In this document: in pieces, positions 1-8,165 of the stretch
How the letters are laid out: every line of letters begins with the position of its first letter
Position numbering within the stretch: the stretch's first letter is position 1
From: JBGMEA01 sp964444065
GTDB lineage: Bacteria; Bacillota; Clostridia; Eubacteriales; Anaerofustaceae
DNA: 32,855 nt
Reading direction: 5' to 3'
NCBI GenBank assembly: GCA_964444065.1
Contig: CAYUFL010000020.1
Span: 1 to 32,855 of the forward strand
The notes under the pieces: model-generated
What the model was told of the DNA's origin: nothing
Databases searched by the model: none
What the model saw: only the letters and a program-made list of their open reading frames with translations
Made by a program: the position numbers and the translations under genes

Positions 1-2
1 GC

Positions 3-1373
3 GAAATCACCGAGACCTGGGGATGTTATATTCTCGAGCGTGCGCAAGCCGCGTGCGCTTCCTTTTGTCCGGAAGCAATTGAGCTGATGAAGCAGGAAAA
101 TCTGCTGGTCAGCGAGTATCAGAAATTGCTTGCGAGCGCTAAAATTTCTTTTCATGATGAAACCCATAACTTGTCATCATTGATGAAATATTTTCAACAT
201 GAAGACCGCACACTCAGAAAAGGTGCATTTGAAGCGCTGTCTGATTTTTTGAAAGACAAAGAAAATGAGTTTGACGGTTTGTATGACCGACTTGTCAAGA
301 TCAGAACGGAGATCGCGAAAAAAGCCGGATATGACACCTATATTTCATTCGGCTATAAAAAGTTAACCCGTACGGATTACAGTCAATCCGACGTGGAACA
401 GTTCCGAAATCAGGTGGAGAGCTATCTTGTGCCGATCTGCAGCAGAATCAGAGAGGAACAAGCGGCACGCATCGGCATAGATACATTGAAGTTTTACGAT
501 CAGCAGTTTCTGTTTTCCGACGGAAATGCAGTGCCTGTGGGTGATGAACTGCAGCTTGTCCGCCTCGCGCAGCAAATGTACGAGGATATGAGTAACGAAA
601 CCAAAGAATTTTTCAACTTTATGACGGGTCATGAATTGATGGATTTGTCTGCAAAACCGGGCAAAGCCCCCGGCGGATACTGTACCTACATAGCTGCCGA
701 GGAATCTCCGTTTATTTTTTCCAATTTTAACGGGACATCGGGTGATGTCGATGTGCTGACGCATGAAGCGGGACATGCGCTGCAAGCATATCAGAGCAGA
801 GATTATGAACTGTATCATTACTTGGAACCGACTTATGAAGCATGCGAGATTCACTCCATGAGCATGGAATATTTCGCGCATCCCTACATGAAACTATTTT
901 TCGGCGAATCGGAGAAGAAATATCGGTTTGCGCATCTGTCCGAAGCATTGACGTTTATTCCTTATGCTGCATGCGTGGATCAATTTCAGCATGAGGTATA
1001 TGCAAATCCGAATTTGACACCCGCGCAGCGCAAACAGCTATGGAGAACCCTTGAAAAAAAATACATGCCGTATATTGACTACGACGGGAATGAGGAAATG
1101 GAAAAGGGTGTGTATTGGTATCGACAGCTGCATATCTTTATGCTGCCGTTTTACTATATCGATTATGCTTTGGCATCGGTGCACGCACTTGAATTTTATC
1201 AGCGTATGCAGGCAGATCGTGGGGATGCGTGGACAGATTATATGGAACTTTGCCGACTGGGAGGGAGTATATCATATCTTAAACTTCTGAAGCGGGGGCA
1301 TCTGCGAAATCCGTTTGAATCGGGTACATTAGAGAAGATAATCGATCCGCTGCAAAAAGAGCTGCGGTACTGA
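3..1373 (+). CDS. M3 family oligoendopeptidase, 5' end outside window
   Basis: Zinc metallopeptidase of the M3 (oligoendopeptidase F / thimet) family, expected to cut short peptides in the cytoplasm. The frame is open to the window edge: codons from base 3 read through without a stop into the ATG at 87, so that ATG is internal. About 456 residues are visible; relatives are usually 550-600 residues, so roughly the first 100-150 are missing. The zinc motif HEAGH lies at bases 762-776, and a downstream E-A-C-E-I-H-S-M-S-M-E segment supplies the third zinc ligand, as in M3 enzymes. The C-terminal part (GGSISYLKLLKR) is also typical. No signal peptide can be judged because the start is absent. Family call is firm; the substrate is unknown. 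Confidence 0.9.
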   Translation, partial: EITETWGCYILERAQAACASFCPEAIELMKQENLLVSEYQKLLASAKISFHDETHNLSSLMKYFQHEDRTLRKGAFEALSDFLKDKENEFDGLYDRLVKIRTEIAKKAGYDTYISFGYKKLTRTDYSQSDVEQFRNQVESYLVPICSRIREEQAARIGIDTLKFYDQQFLFSDGNAVPVGDELQLVRLAQQMYEDMSNETKEFFNFMTGHELMDLSAKPGKAPGGYCTYIAAEESPFIFSNFNGTSGDVDVLTHEAGHALQAYQSRDYELYHYLEPTYEACEIHSMSMEYFAHPYMKLFFGESEKKYRFAHLSEALTFIPYAACVDQFQHEVYANPNLTPAQRKQLWRTLEKKYMPYIDYDGNEEMEKGVYWYRQLHIFMLPFYYIDYALASVHALEFYQRMQADRGDAWTDYMELCRLGGSISYLKLLKRGHLRNPFESGTLEKIIDPLQKELRY

Positions 1374-1428
1374 TTTGCTGTGAACAGAATGGAGTTTTCC
1401 CATGCGAAGCAGAGAAGTTTTGATTCTC

Positions 1429-1449
1429 GGGAAAGCGCCGAACTTTCCC
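1429..1449 (+). other. Hairpin between the M3 peptidase and murE-like genes
   Basis: A perfect 7-bp stem (GGGAAAG / CTTTCCC) with a 7-nt loop lies 55 bp after the peptidase stop. No T-run follows, so it is not a clear intrinsic terminator. It may be a weak terminator or an RNA-stabilising hairpin. Confidence 0.3.
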
Positions 1450-1459
1450 TTGCTATGTA

Positions 1460-1488
1460 TTGCTTTTCGTAATGTGAAGTGATAAGAT
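1460..1488 (+). promoter_or_regulatory. Weak candidate promoter for the murE-like gene
   Basis: TTGCTT, a 17-bp spacer and TAAGAT precede the ATG at 1522 by 33 bp. Each box matches the vegetative consensus at four of six bases. This is the best candidate in the 148-bp gap, but it is weak. Confidence 0.3.
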
Positions 1489-1521
1489 ATGTTATGAAAT
1501 TCTTGCAATAAGAGTGTATAG

Positions 1522-3018
1522 ATGGAAACAGATGGAATGCGATGCCTTGCAAATGGATTGCGGGCACTGCAAGAGCACAATTTAATTAAGGAAATTCACC
1601 AGGCGGGCATTGGATCAGATTTAACTGTCTGCCATGTTTCATACAATTCAAAAGACGTGAAACAAGGTACTTTGTTTGTATGCAAAGGGCTGAATTATAA
1701 AAAAGAGTATTTACAGGAAGCGCTGGATCACGGCGCCTTTTGTTATGTCTCGGAAGTAAAACAACAAACTGATGCAGATGTTGCTTATGTACTTGTGCAT
1801 GATATTCGAAAGGCGCTGGCAGTCTTGGGTGCTTGGTTTTACAACTACCAGAAATCGAATCCGCAGATATGTGCTGTTACAGGAACCAAAGGGAAAAGTA
1901 CAACCGTCTATTTTATGCGCAATATTTTGCGTACTGCAGGCAAAAAAGTAGCTTATGCCACGACTGTTGATATATTCGATGGGTGTAAGTCCAAAGAATC
2001 GACTTTGACTACACCGGAGTCATTGGAGTGTCACCGCATTCTCCGCGAAGCAAGAGACAGCGGATGTGATGATTTTGTAATGGAAGTATCGTCTCAGGCG
2101 TATAAAATGGATCGTATTTACGGACTTGATTTTACTTATGGGATTTTCGTGAATATCACAAACGACCATATCAGCCCGAATGAACACAGTGACTTTGAAG
2201 AATATTTTGGATGCAAACTTGAAGTTGTTAAAAAATATGAAAATGCAGTTATCAATTTCGATGATCCGAACTTCGCCCGTGTCCTTGATGCGGCAAAAAA
2301 CGCAAAACAGATTTATACATATTCCGTATCGAATCCGAAGGCTGATTTCTATGCGAGCAATATCGAAAAAAAGGGATTTACGAGCAGTTTTGATCTCGTA
2401 ACACCTACCTATACGGTGCGCGCCCAGATCAAAATTCCGGGTGTGTTTAATATCGGGAATGCGATTTCGGCAGCTGCGATTGCATATATGCGCGGGATTC
2501 CGCCCGAGCAGATTATGGAAGGCATCGGTGCAACGGTTGTTCCGGGGCGCATGAGTATCTATGAAAAAAACGGATTTACCGTGATTGTTGATTATGCCCA
2601 CAATAAGGACAGTATTGCGGTGGCGCTTCATGCTATTCACGAGTATTATCCGGATAAGGACATTATTGTGCTGTTCGGATGTCCCGGAGGGAAAGCCCTG
2701 CAACGCAGACTCGATATGGCAGCGGAATGTTCCAAATATGCAAAATATGTGTATGTCTCTACAGAAGATCCATCTTATGAAGATCCGGGTGAAATTGCAT
2801 GCGAAGTTGAATCTTATCTGAAATCATTCCATTGCGACAGCGAAATCATCGTTGATCGCGATAAGGCAATTTACGAAGCGATTTGTCGGATGAAACAAAG
2901 TGATCTGCTTTTGATCGCGGGAAAAGGAAGCGAGCATTATCAGGTGGTGAACGGAATCGCCGAACCGTACGGCGGCGATACGGAGTTGGCTGAAAAATAT
3001 ATTAATCTGTTAAAATAA
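1522..3018 (+). CDS. murE: MurE-type UDP-MurNAc-tripeptide ligase
   Basis: Mur ligase of the MurE type, 498 residues, the usual length. It would add the third, diamino, residue to UDP-MurNAc-L-Ala-D-Glu with ATP in the cytoplasm. Visible: the N-terminal UDP-binding domain (YNSKDVKQGTLFVC, about 41-54), ATP loop TGTKGKST (120-127), the TTPE segment (163-166), substrate motif VMEVSSQA (186-193), NDHISPNEH (214-222), and the C-terminal domain with VDYAHN (356-361) and GKGSEHYQ (467-474). The DNPR motif that reads meso-diaminopimelate in E. coli MurE corresponds here to E-D-P-S (415-418), so the specificity Arg is Ser and the added amino acid is unlikely to be meso-Dap. The ATG has only a weak ribosome site (AAGAG); the next ATG is five codons later, so the exact start is uncertain. 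It is followed after 23 bp by an EctB-like aminotransferase, very probably in one operon. Confidence 0.88.
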   Translation: METDGMRCLANGLRALQEHNLIKEIHQAGIGSDLTVCHVSYNSKDVKQGTLFVCKGLNYKKEYLQEALDHGAFCYVSEVKQQTDADVAYVLVHDIRKALAVLGAWFYNYQKSNPQICAVTGTKGKSTTVYFMRNILRTAGKKVAYATTVDIFDGCKSKESTLTTPESLECHRILREARDSGCDDFVMEVSSQAYKMDRIYGLDFTYGIFVNITNDHISPNEHSDFEEYFGCKLEVVKKYENAVINFDDPNFARVLDAAKNAKQIYTYSVSNPKADFYASNIEKKGFTSSFDLVTPTYTVRAQIKIPGVFNIGNAISAAAIAYMRGIPPEQIMEGIGATVVPGRMSIYEKNGFTVIVDYAHNKDSIAVALHAIHEYYPDKDIIVLFGCPGGKALQRRLDMAAECSKYAKYVYVSTEDPSYEDPGEIACEVESYLKSFHCDSEIIVDRDKAIYEAICRMKQSDLLLIAGKGSEHYQVVNGIAEPYGGDTELAEKYINLLK

Positions 3019-3041
3019 CAATCGTGCTGATGGAGGTGGAA

Positions 3042-4286
3042 ATGAGTATTTTTGAGGAAAGAGAATCCCAGGTTCGTTCGTATTGCAGAAGTTTTCCTGT
3101 TGTGTTTGAGAGGTCTAAAATGTCGACGCTCTATGATGAAAACGGCAACGAATACCTTGATTTTTTTGCCGGTGCGGGTGCGCTGAATTACGGGCACAAC
3201 AATGATTATATAAAAAAACAGATTTTGGAATATATTGAGAGCGATGGTATTACCCATTCCCTGGATATGTTTGCAGGAGCGAAGCGCTCTTTCTTGCAGT
3301 TATTCCAGGATAAAATCCTTGAACCGCGGGGGTTGGATCATAAAATCGCTTTTTGCGGTCCGACCGGAACGAACGCGGCGGAAGCTGCGCTGAAACTTGC
3401 AAGAAAGAAGAAACAAAGATCCGGAATCTTTGCTTTTACCGGCTCCTTCCACGGAATGTCCATGGGCAGCGCTTCGGTAACCAGCGGAATCAATTTCTCC
3501 AAAAGCATTGGGGTCAACCGAGTCGGTGTCACATTTCTTCCGTACCCGTTCGGCTTTTATAATACGTTTGATACGATCGCCTATATGGAAGAAGTGCTGA
3601 AGGATAATCACAGCGGTGTGGAATTGCCGGCAGCGGTAATTCTCGAAACCGTGCAATGCGAGGGTGGTATTTGCGTTGCCCCGGTCGAATGGTTGAAGCG
3701 TTTAAGAGCGCTGTGCGATAAATACGATATTCTTTTAATTGTTGATGATATTCAGGCAGGATGCGGACGCACAGGGAGCTTTTTCTCGTTTGAGCGCGCG
3801 GGTATTATTCCCGATATGATTATTTTGTCAAAATCAATCAGCGGCTACGGGCTGCCGATGTCATTGCTGCTGATCAGACCGGATTGCGATATTTGGGAGC
3901 CTGCAGAACACAACGGGACGTTCCGCGGTGTTCAGATTGCGTTCGTCGGTGCGAAGGCCGCAATCGAATATCGCGAGTCAATGGATTTTGATGCACAGAC
4001 GCAAAGAAAGAGCAAATTGCTCGCGGATTATCTTGAAAAAGAGATCATATCGAAGCATCCTGAGTTTGAATGGCGCGGTCTCGGTCTTGTTCAAGGCATT
4101 GATGTGCGGGACGGCGCAATGGCTAAAAAAATCACTGCGGAATGCTTTTCCAATCGATTGGTGATGGAACGTGCCGGCAGGGATGACGAAGTGCTGAAAA
4201 TAATGCCGCCTTTGGTGATTACGGACGACGAACTGCTGAAGGGCGCGCAGATTATCAAAGAAGCGATTGACACGGTTATGAAATAG
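3042..4286 (+). CDS. ectB: EctB-like diaminobutyrate aminotransferase
   Basis: PLP-dependent class III aminotransferase, 414 residues, most like EctB/DABA aminotransferases, which convert aspartate-semialdehyde and glutamate to L-2,4-diaminobutyrate and 2-oxoglutarate. Characteristic EctB segments are present near the N-terminus: E-S-Q-V-R-S-Y-C-R-S-F-P, FFAGAGALNYGHNN, and IESDGITHSLDM. The phosphate-site segment is GPTGTNAAEAALKLAR; the cofactor Asp is in VDDIQAGCGRTG, and the Schiff-base Lys is about residue 264 in SKSISGYG. ATG 3042 is chosen because GGAGGTGG (3032-3039) sits just before it; the upstream ATG at 3024 lacks a site. No ectA or ectC lies beside it, so ectoine synthesis is not supported. 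Its partner here is the murE-like gene, pointing to cell-wall or another diaminobutyrate-derived product (inference). Confidence 0.88.
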   Translation: MSIFEERESQVRSYCRSFPVVFERSKMSTLYDENGNEYLDFFAGAGALNYGHNNDYIKKQILEYIESDGITHSLDMFAGAKRSFLQLFQDKILEPRGLDHKIAFCGPTGTNAAEAALKLARKKKQRSGIFAFTGSFHGMSMGSASVTSGINFSKSIGVNRVGVTFLPYPFGFYNTFDTIAYMEEVLKDNHSGVELPAAVILETVQCEGGICVAPVEWLKRLRALCDKYDILLIVDDIQAGCGRTGSFFSFERAGIIPDMIILSKSISGYGLPMSLLLIRPDCDIWEPAEHNGTFRGVQIAFVGAKAAIEYRESMDFDAQTQRKSKLLADYLEKEIISKHPEFEWRGLGLVQGIDVRDGAMAKKITAECFSNRLVMERAGRDDEVLKIMPPLVITDDELLKGAQIIKEAIDTVMK

Positions 4287-4311
4287 TACCGCACTCCAAT
4301 CAAAGGATAAG

Positions 4312-4345
4312 AAAAGCATGCAATAATTTTATTGCATGCTTTTTT
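4312..4345 (+). terminator. Intrinsic terminator after ectB-like gene
   Basis: A long stem (AAAAGCATGCAAT paired with ATTGCATGCTTTT), a short AT-rich loop and a T-run. The A-run on the other side means that it could also stop the convergent prsW transcript. Confidence 0.85.
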
Positions 4346-4368
4346 ATTATGAAATCGCATTGTAGATT

Positions 4369-5034
4369 TTATTGGAACGGTTGGATTTTGCTGGTACGCT
4401 GGATCAACTGAATTGCGCGGAAATACATAAACAAAAGGTATGGAATGAATATCAGCATCGCAAAATCATATTGCAAAAAAAGTATGGTATCATAAATTCC
4501 GTGAAGAAGGATCGGCATAAACAGACTCAAAAAATGATAATATCCTTTCCGGCGGAATGATGCTTTGCCCAAAGACATGTAATATCCCATCGAAATGCCA
4601 AACATTGCATGCGCCGGAACTGCAGTCAGTGCGCGTATCAGCGCAACTGAAGTGCCATATTGCAATACATAGAATATATTTTCTACCGTCGCAAATCCCA
4701 GTGCGACCAAAACACAATATATGATTCCGTCGTATACTTCATTATAGCTAGAGTTTGAATATGCGAATATTTTGGCGCCGAAAAATTTGACGGATTCTTC
4801 AATCAGTGCCACACCCAAAAGCGCATAAAGAAATTTCCCGAAGACTCCGTTGATGTCTGTTTCGTATATCGGAATTAAATTTTCTAAAATGATTGCCGGT
4901 ACCACTGTGAACATACCAACGACAAAGAGTTTTATTAGCAGCGAACGAGGCTCTTTTTGAAAATGGTCAAATTTTAGGATGAAGAATACAATGAGTACAG
5001 TCGGCGCAACGGCCAATATCAGATTCAGTGTCAT
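4369..5034 (-). CDS. PrsW-type intramembrane metalloprotease
   Basis: Membrane protein of the PrsW/CPBP-like glutamic-type intramembrane protease family, 221 residues with several hydrophobic segments. In B. subtilis PrsW performs site-1 cleavage of the anti-sigma factor RsiW; here the substrate is unknown and no sigma/anti-sigma pair is adjacent. Family motifs in order: IEES (78-81), FATVEN (114-119), His 142 in PAHAMFG, and HGIYD (178-182). The start at 5034 is preferred because AAGGA lies about 10 bp ahead; an upstream in-frame ATG at 5088 would add 18 residues unlike the family and overlap the promoter. It is a single gene, convergent with the ectB-like gene and divergent from the M16C peptidase. 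Confidence 0.85.
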   Translation of the reverse strand: MTLNLILAVAPTVLIVFFILKFDHFQKEPRSLLIKLFVVGMFTVVPAIILENLIPIYETDINGVFGKFLYALLGVALIEESVKFFGAKIFAYSNSSYNEVYDGIIYCVLVALGFATVENIFYVLQYGTSVALIRALTAVPAHAMFGISMGYYMSLGKASFRRKGYYHFLSLFMPILLHGIYDTILFLQYDFAMLIFIPYLLFMYFRAIQLIQRTSKIQPFQ

Positions 5035-5058
5035 AAATATACCGTCCTTATTGAAACG

Positions 5059-5087
5059 AGTATAGCATATTATGTGCAGGTTGACCA
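5059..5087 (-). promoter_or_regulatory. Candidate promoter for prsW-like gene
   Basis: On the minus strand TGGTCA, a 17-bp spacer and TATACT read toward the start at 5034. The -10 box is good; the -35 box is poor. Confidence 0.45.
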
Positions 5088-5127
5088 TGCGAAGCTTTAA
5101 TTTTAGCCAAAAAAACGGTTCGCCTGT

Positions 5128-5156
5128 TTGTTATCGTCGGGTATTTATACTATAAT
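5128..5156 (+). promoter_or_regulatory. Promoter for M16C peptidase operon
   Basis: TTGTTA, a 17-bp spacer and a perfect TATAAT lie 69 bp before the ATG at 5226. AAGGA at 5213-5217 is the ribosome site. It probably drives the peptidase, the carboxypeptidase and mutS2. Confidence 0.75.
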
Positions 5157-5225
5157 TAAACACAAGCAATGTAACTAACTGTTCCGAATCATCAGAGCAG
5201 TTTATTTGAATGAAGGACGGTAAGC

Positions 5226-8165
5226 ATGGAATTCACTTTATCGAAGCAATATCACGGATTTGAACTGATTGACCGATGGACAATTGAAGAGGTGGAATCC
5301 GAAGCCTTTTATTTTTTGCATAAAAAATCCGGAGCGAAACTGTTGTATCTGAAAAATGATGATGACAACAAAGTATTCAGCGTTTCCTTCCGCACTCCGC
5401 CGGTGGATAGTTGCGGTACCCCGCATATCATGGAACACAGCGTATTGTGTGGATCGGCAAAATATCCCCTGAAAGAGCCCTTTGTTGAGTTGGTTAAATC
5501 TTCACTCAATACGTTTTTAAATGCAATGACATTCCCGGACAAAACGATGTATCCGATCGCAAGCAAAAACAATGCCGACTTCCGCAATCTGATGGATGTC
5601 TACTGCGATGCCGTATTTCATCCGATGATTAAAAACAATCCGTACACATTTTATCAGGAGGGGTGGCACTATCATATCGAAAAGGAATACGATCCGATTG
5701 AAATCAACGGAGTCGTCTATAATGAAATGAAAGGCGCATTTTCGGATCCTGAAGAAATCATGATGCGTCATGTTCAGTTGTCGTTATATCCTGATACGGC
5801 ATATTTTTTCGAATCGGGAGGCGATCCCGATGTGATACCCGAGCTGACATACGAAAAATTCATGGGTTATTACGATACATTCTATCATCCTTCAAATTCC
5901 TATTTGTATCTTTACGGAGATATGAATGCGGACGAGTATCTGCAGATGCTGGATCGTGATTATCTTTGCGCCTACGAGGCAAAATCTGTGGATTCGCTTC
6001 CGAAAAGACAAACTCCGTTTGAAGAAACAAAGCATTTGGAAATTGTCTATTCAATTGACGAAGCGGATGCCCAGGACGGGAAAGCATTTTTTACGGCAAA
6101 TTATAAAATTGGCGAAGCGGAAGATTCTCTGCTTTCCTACAGCTTTAATGTGCTGATGAATATTTTGTTCGACTCCGATGCCTCCCCGCTGAAAAACGCA
6201 TTGATAGAAGCGGATATCGCAGATGAAATCACCTATGATTATGTTACCGGTGTGCGGGAACCGTATTTCTCGATTATTGCCAAGAATGCCAAAGCAGATA
6301 AATATGAAACATTTTTGCAAACGATCAACGAAACGCTTGGAAATCTGCTGCAAGACGGGATCGACGCTGACATTATCAAATCTGCGCTCAACGGCTATGA
6401 ATTCGAAATCAGAGAGGCAGACAGCGGAACGTATCCAAAAGGATTGATTTTCAATATCGATATTATGGAAAGCTGGCTGTATGACCAAAAACCCGGTATT
6501 CATTTGCAGTACGAACCGTATCTGAAATTTTTGCGCGAGAACGAAAACAGCGATTATTATGTCGGATTAATCCGCAGATATATACTGGAAAATAAACATA
6601 GCAGTACAATTCGATTGCTCCCCGAAAAAGGGTTGGAAGCGAAAAAGAACCGTGTTGCGGAAGTGAAACTGCAAGCATATAAGGAAAGTCTGGACAACGA
6701 GGAGCTGGGGCAGTTGATTGCACAGACTCAGGAATTGCTCTCCCGTCAGAACGCACCGGATTCGGAAGAAGCGAAAAATACCATACCGGTCCTTTCAATC
6801 AACGAAATACAAAGAGATCTGCATAAGCCGAATTTGGAGTGGGAAGATTGCGGCAGTTCTGTTATTTATACGCATACGGACAAGACGCGAGGCATTGTCT
6901 ATGTCGATCTGAATTTCCGAATGAATTTCAGCGAGCCAGATCAGATCAGTGCCGCGGAACTGCTGTGTAAAGTGCTTGGGGTATATGCGACGGAATGTTA
7001 CGGCGAATTGGCACTTTCAAATGAAATAGGCACGTATCTTGGTGATATTGATGCAAATATCTATACGCATCAAAACCTGACGGATATCACGAAGTTCGAA
7101 AAACGATTTGTATTTTTCGCTAAGGCACTTGCCGAAAATTTGCCGAAGCTATATGAAATTGCAAATGAAATATTGTTGCGTACACATTTAGATTTGCCGC
7201 AGAGGCTTTACAAAACCGTCTGTGAAGAGATATCCAGGTTCGAAAGCAGACTGATTAATGCTGCCCATACTGTTGCAATCGGAAGATTGAGCGCGATGAC
7301 AACACCGCGTGGCGCCTATAATGAGTATTGGAACGGTGTGAAATACTATCAGTTCCTGGTTCGAACGAAAAAACAATTGGATAACAATGATGGTTCCGTT
7401 CTGATTCAGATGAGCCGTCTGGTAAAACAACTGGTAAATCGTAACGGAATGGATGTATTGCTGACTTGCGATGCAAAACATAAAGAAGAGTCGATTAAGT
7501 ACACAAAGCAGTTCATTGCAACATTGCCGGAATTTCCGCTGAGCGCTGAAACGCTTTCAATTGAAGCGGAAGGCGCAGTAAGCGAAGGAATTATTATTCC
7601 CTCCAAAGTGATGTATGTCGGTTTGGGCGCGAATTTCAAATTGGCGGGATACGAATATTCGCCGGCGTTGTTGGTTTTGAAAAAACACCTGACTTCTGCC
7701 TATTTGTGGGATCAGGTTCGCATACTGGGAGGTGCCTACGGTGCCTTAATGACCATTGATAAATCCGGTGGGTTTGCATTTGTTTCGTACAGGGATCCCA
7801 AACTGAAAGAGACGTTGGATGTTTATCGCAAGGTGCCCGATGTTGTAAAGGATCTTGATTTAAATGAAAAAGATATCAGCAAATTGATTATAGGCACTAT
7901 CAGTGATATCGATGCACCGCAGCCGGTTTATACGATCGGCAGACGGATGCTGCATGATTTGTACAAAAAAGACAGCTGGGAATCACAGCAGGCAAACAGA
8001 GAAAAAATTCTTTCGGTTACGAATCACGAACTGAAATTATTGTATCCGCTTGCGCAGAGTATTATCGAACAGGAAAGTGTTTGCGTAATCGGTTCCGAAG
8101 AAACACTGCGCAAAAACGAAACAATATTTGACCGACTATACAGTATTACAAGGGAAGAAGCATGA
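5226..8165 (+). CDS. M16C insulinase/presequence-protease-like metallopeptidase
   Basis: Large zinc peptidase of the M16C (PreP, Cym1) group, 979 residues, the normal full length for a two-half clamshell enzyme. The inverted zinc motif HxxEH is H67-I-M-E70-H71, with the third ligand Glu in YNEMKG (about E167). The segment following HxxEH (SVLCGSAKYP) is typical of this group. There is no signal peptide, so it should act in the cytoplasm on medium-length peptides. The ATGA overlap with the next gene (8162-8165) implies translational coupling to a D,D-carboxypeptidase. The biological reason for that coupling is not evident from the sequence. Confidence 0.93.
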   Translation: MEFTLSKQYHGFELIDRWTIEEVESEAFYFLHKKSGAKLLYLKNDDDNKVFSVSFRTPPVDSCGTPHIMEHSVLCGSAKYPLKEPFVELVKSSLNTFLNAMTFPDKTMYPIASKNNADFRNLMDVYCDAVFHPMIKNNPYTFYQEGWHYHIEKEYDPIEINGVVYNEMKGAFSDPEEIMMRHVQLSLYPDTAYFFESGGDPDVIPELTYEKFMGYYDTFYHPSNSYLYLYGDMNADEYLQMLDRDYLCAYEAKSVDSLPKRQTPFEETKHLEIVYSIDEADAQDGKAFFTANYKIGEAEDSLLSYSFNVLMNILFDSDASPLKNALIEADIADEITYDYVTGVREPYFSIIAKNAKADKYETFLQTINETLGNLLQDGIDADIIKSALNGYEFEIREADSGTYPKGLIFNIDIMESWLYDQKPGIHLQYEPYLKFLRENENSDYYVGLIRRYILENKHSSTIRLLPEKGLEAKKNRVAEVKLQAYKESLDNEELGQLIAQTQELLSRQNAPDSEEAKNTIPVLSINEIQRDLHKPNLEWEDCGSSVIYTHTDKTRGIVYVDLNFRMNFSEPDQISAAELLCKVLGVYATECYGELALSNEIGTYLGDIDANIYTHQNLTDITKFEKRFVFFAKALAENLPKLYEIANEILLRTHLDLPQRLYKTVCEEISRFESRLINAAHTVAIGRLSAMTTPRGAYNEYWNGVKYYQFLVRTKKQLDNNDGSVLIQMSRLVKQLVNRNGMDVLLTCDAKHKEESIKYTKQFIATLPEFPLSAETLSIEAEGAVSEGIIIPSKVMYVGLGANFKLAGYEYSPALLVLKKHLTSAYLWDQVRILGGAYGALMTIDKSGGFAFVSYRDPKLKETLDVYRKVPDVVKDLDLNEKDISKLIIGTISDIDAPQPVYTIGRRMLHDLYKKDSWESQQANREKILSVTNHELKLLYPLAQSIIEQESVCVIGSEETLRKNETIFDRLYSITREEA

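Noticed and set aside
3042..4286. Ectoine biosynthesis operon
   Set aside because: Only the EctB-like gene is present; there is no acetyltransferase (ectA) or synthase (ectC) on either side.
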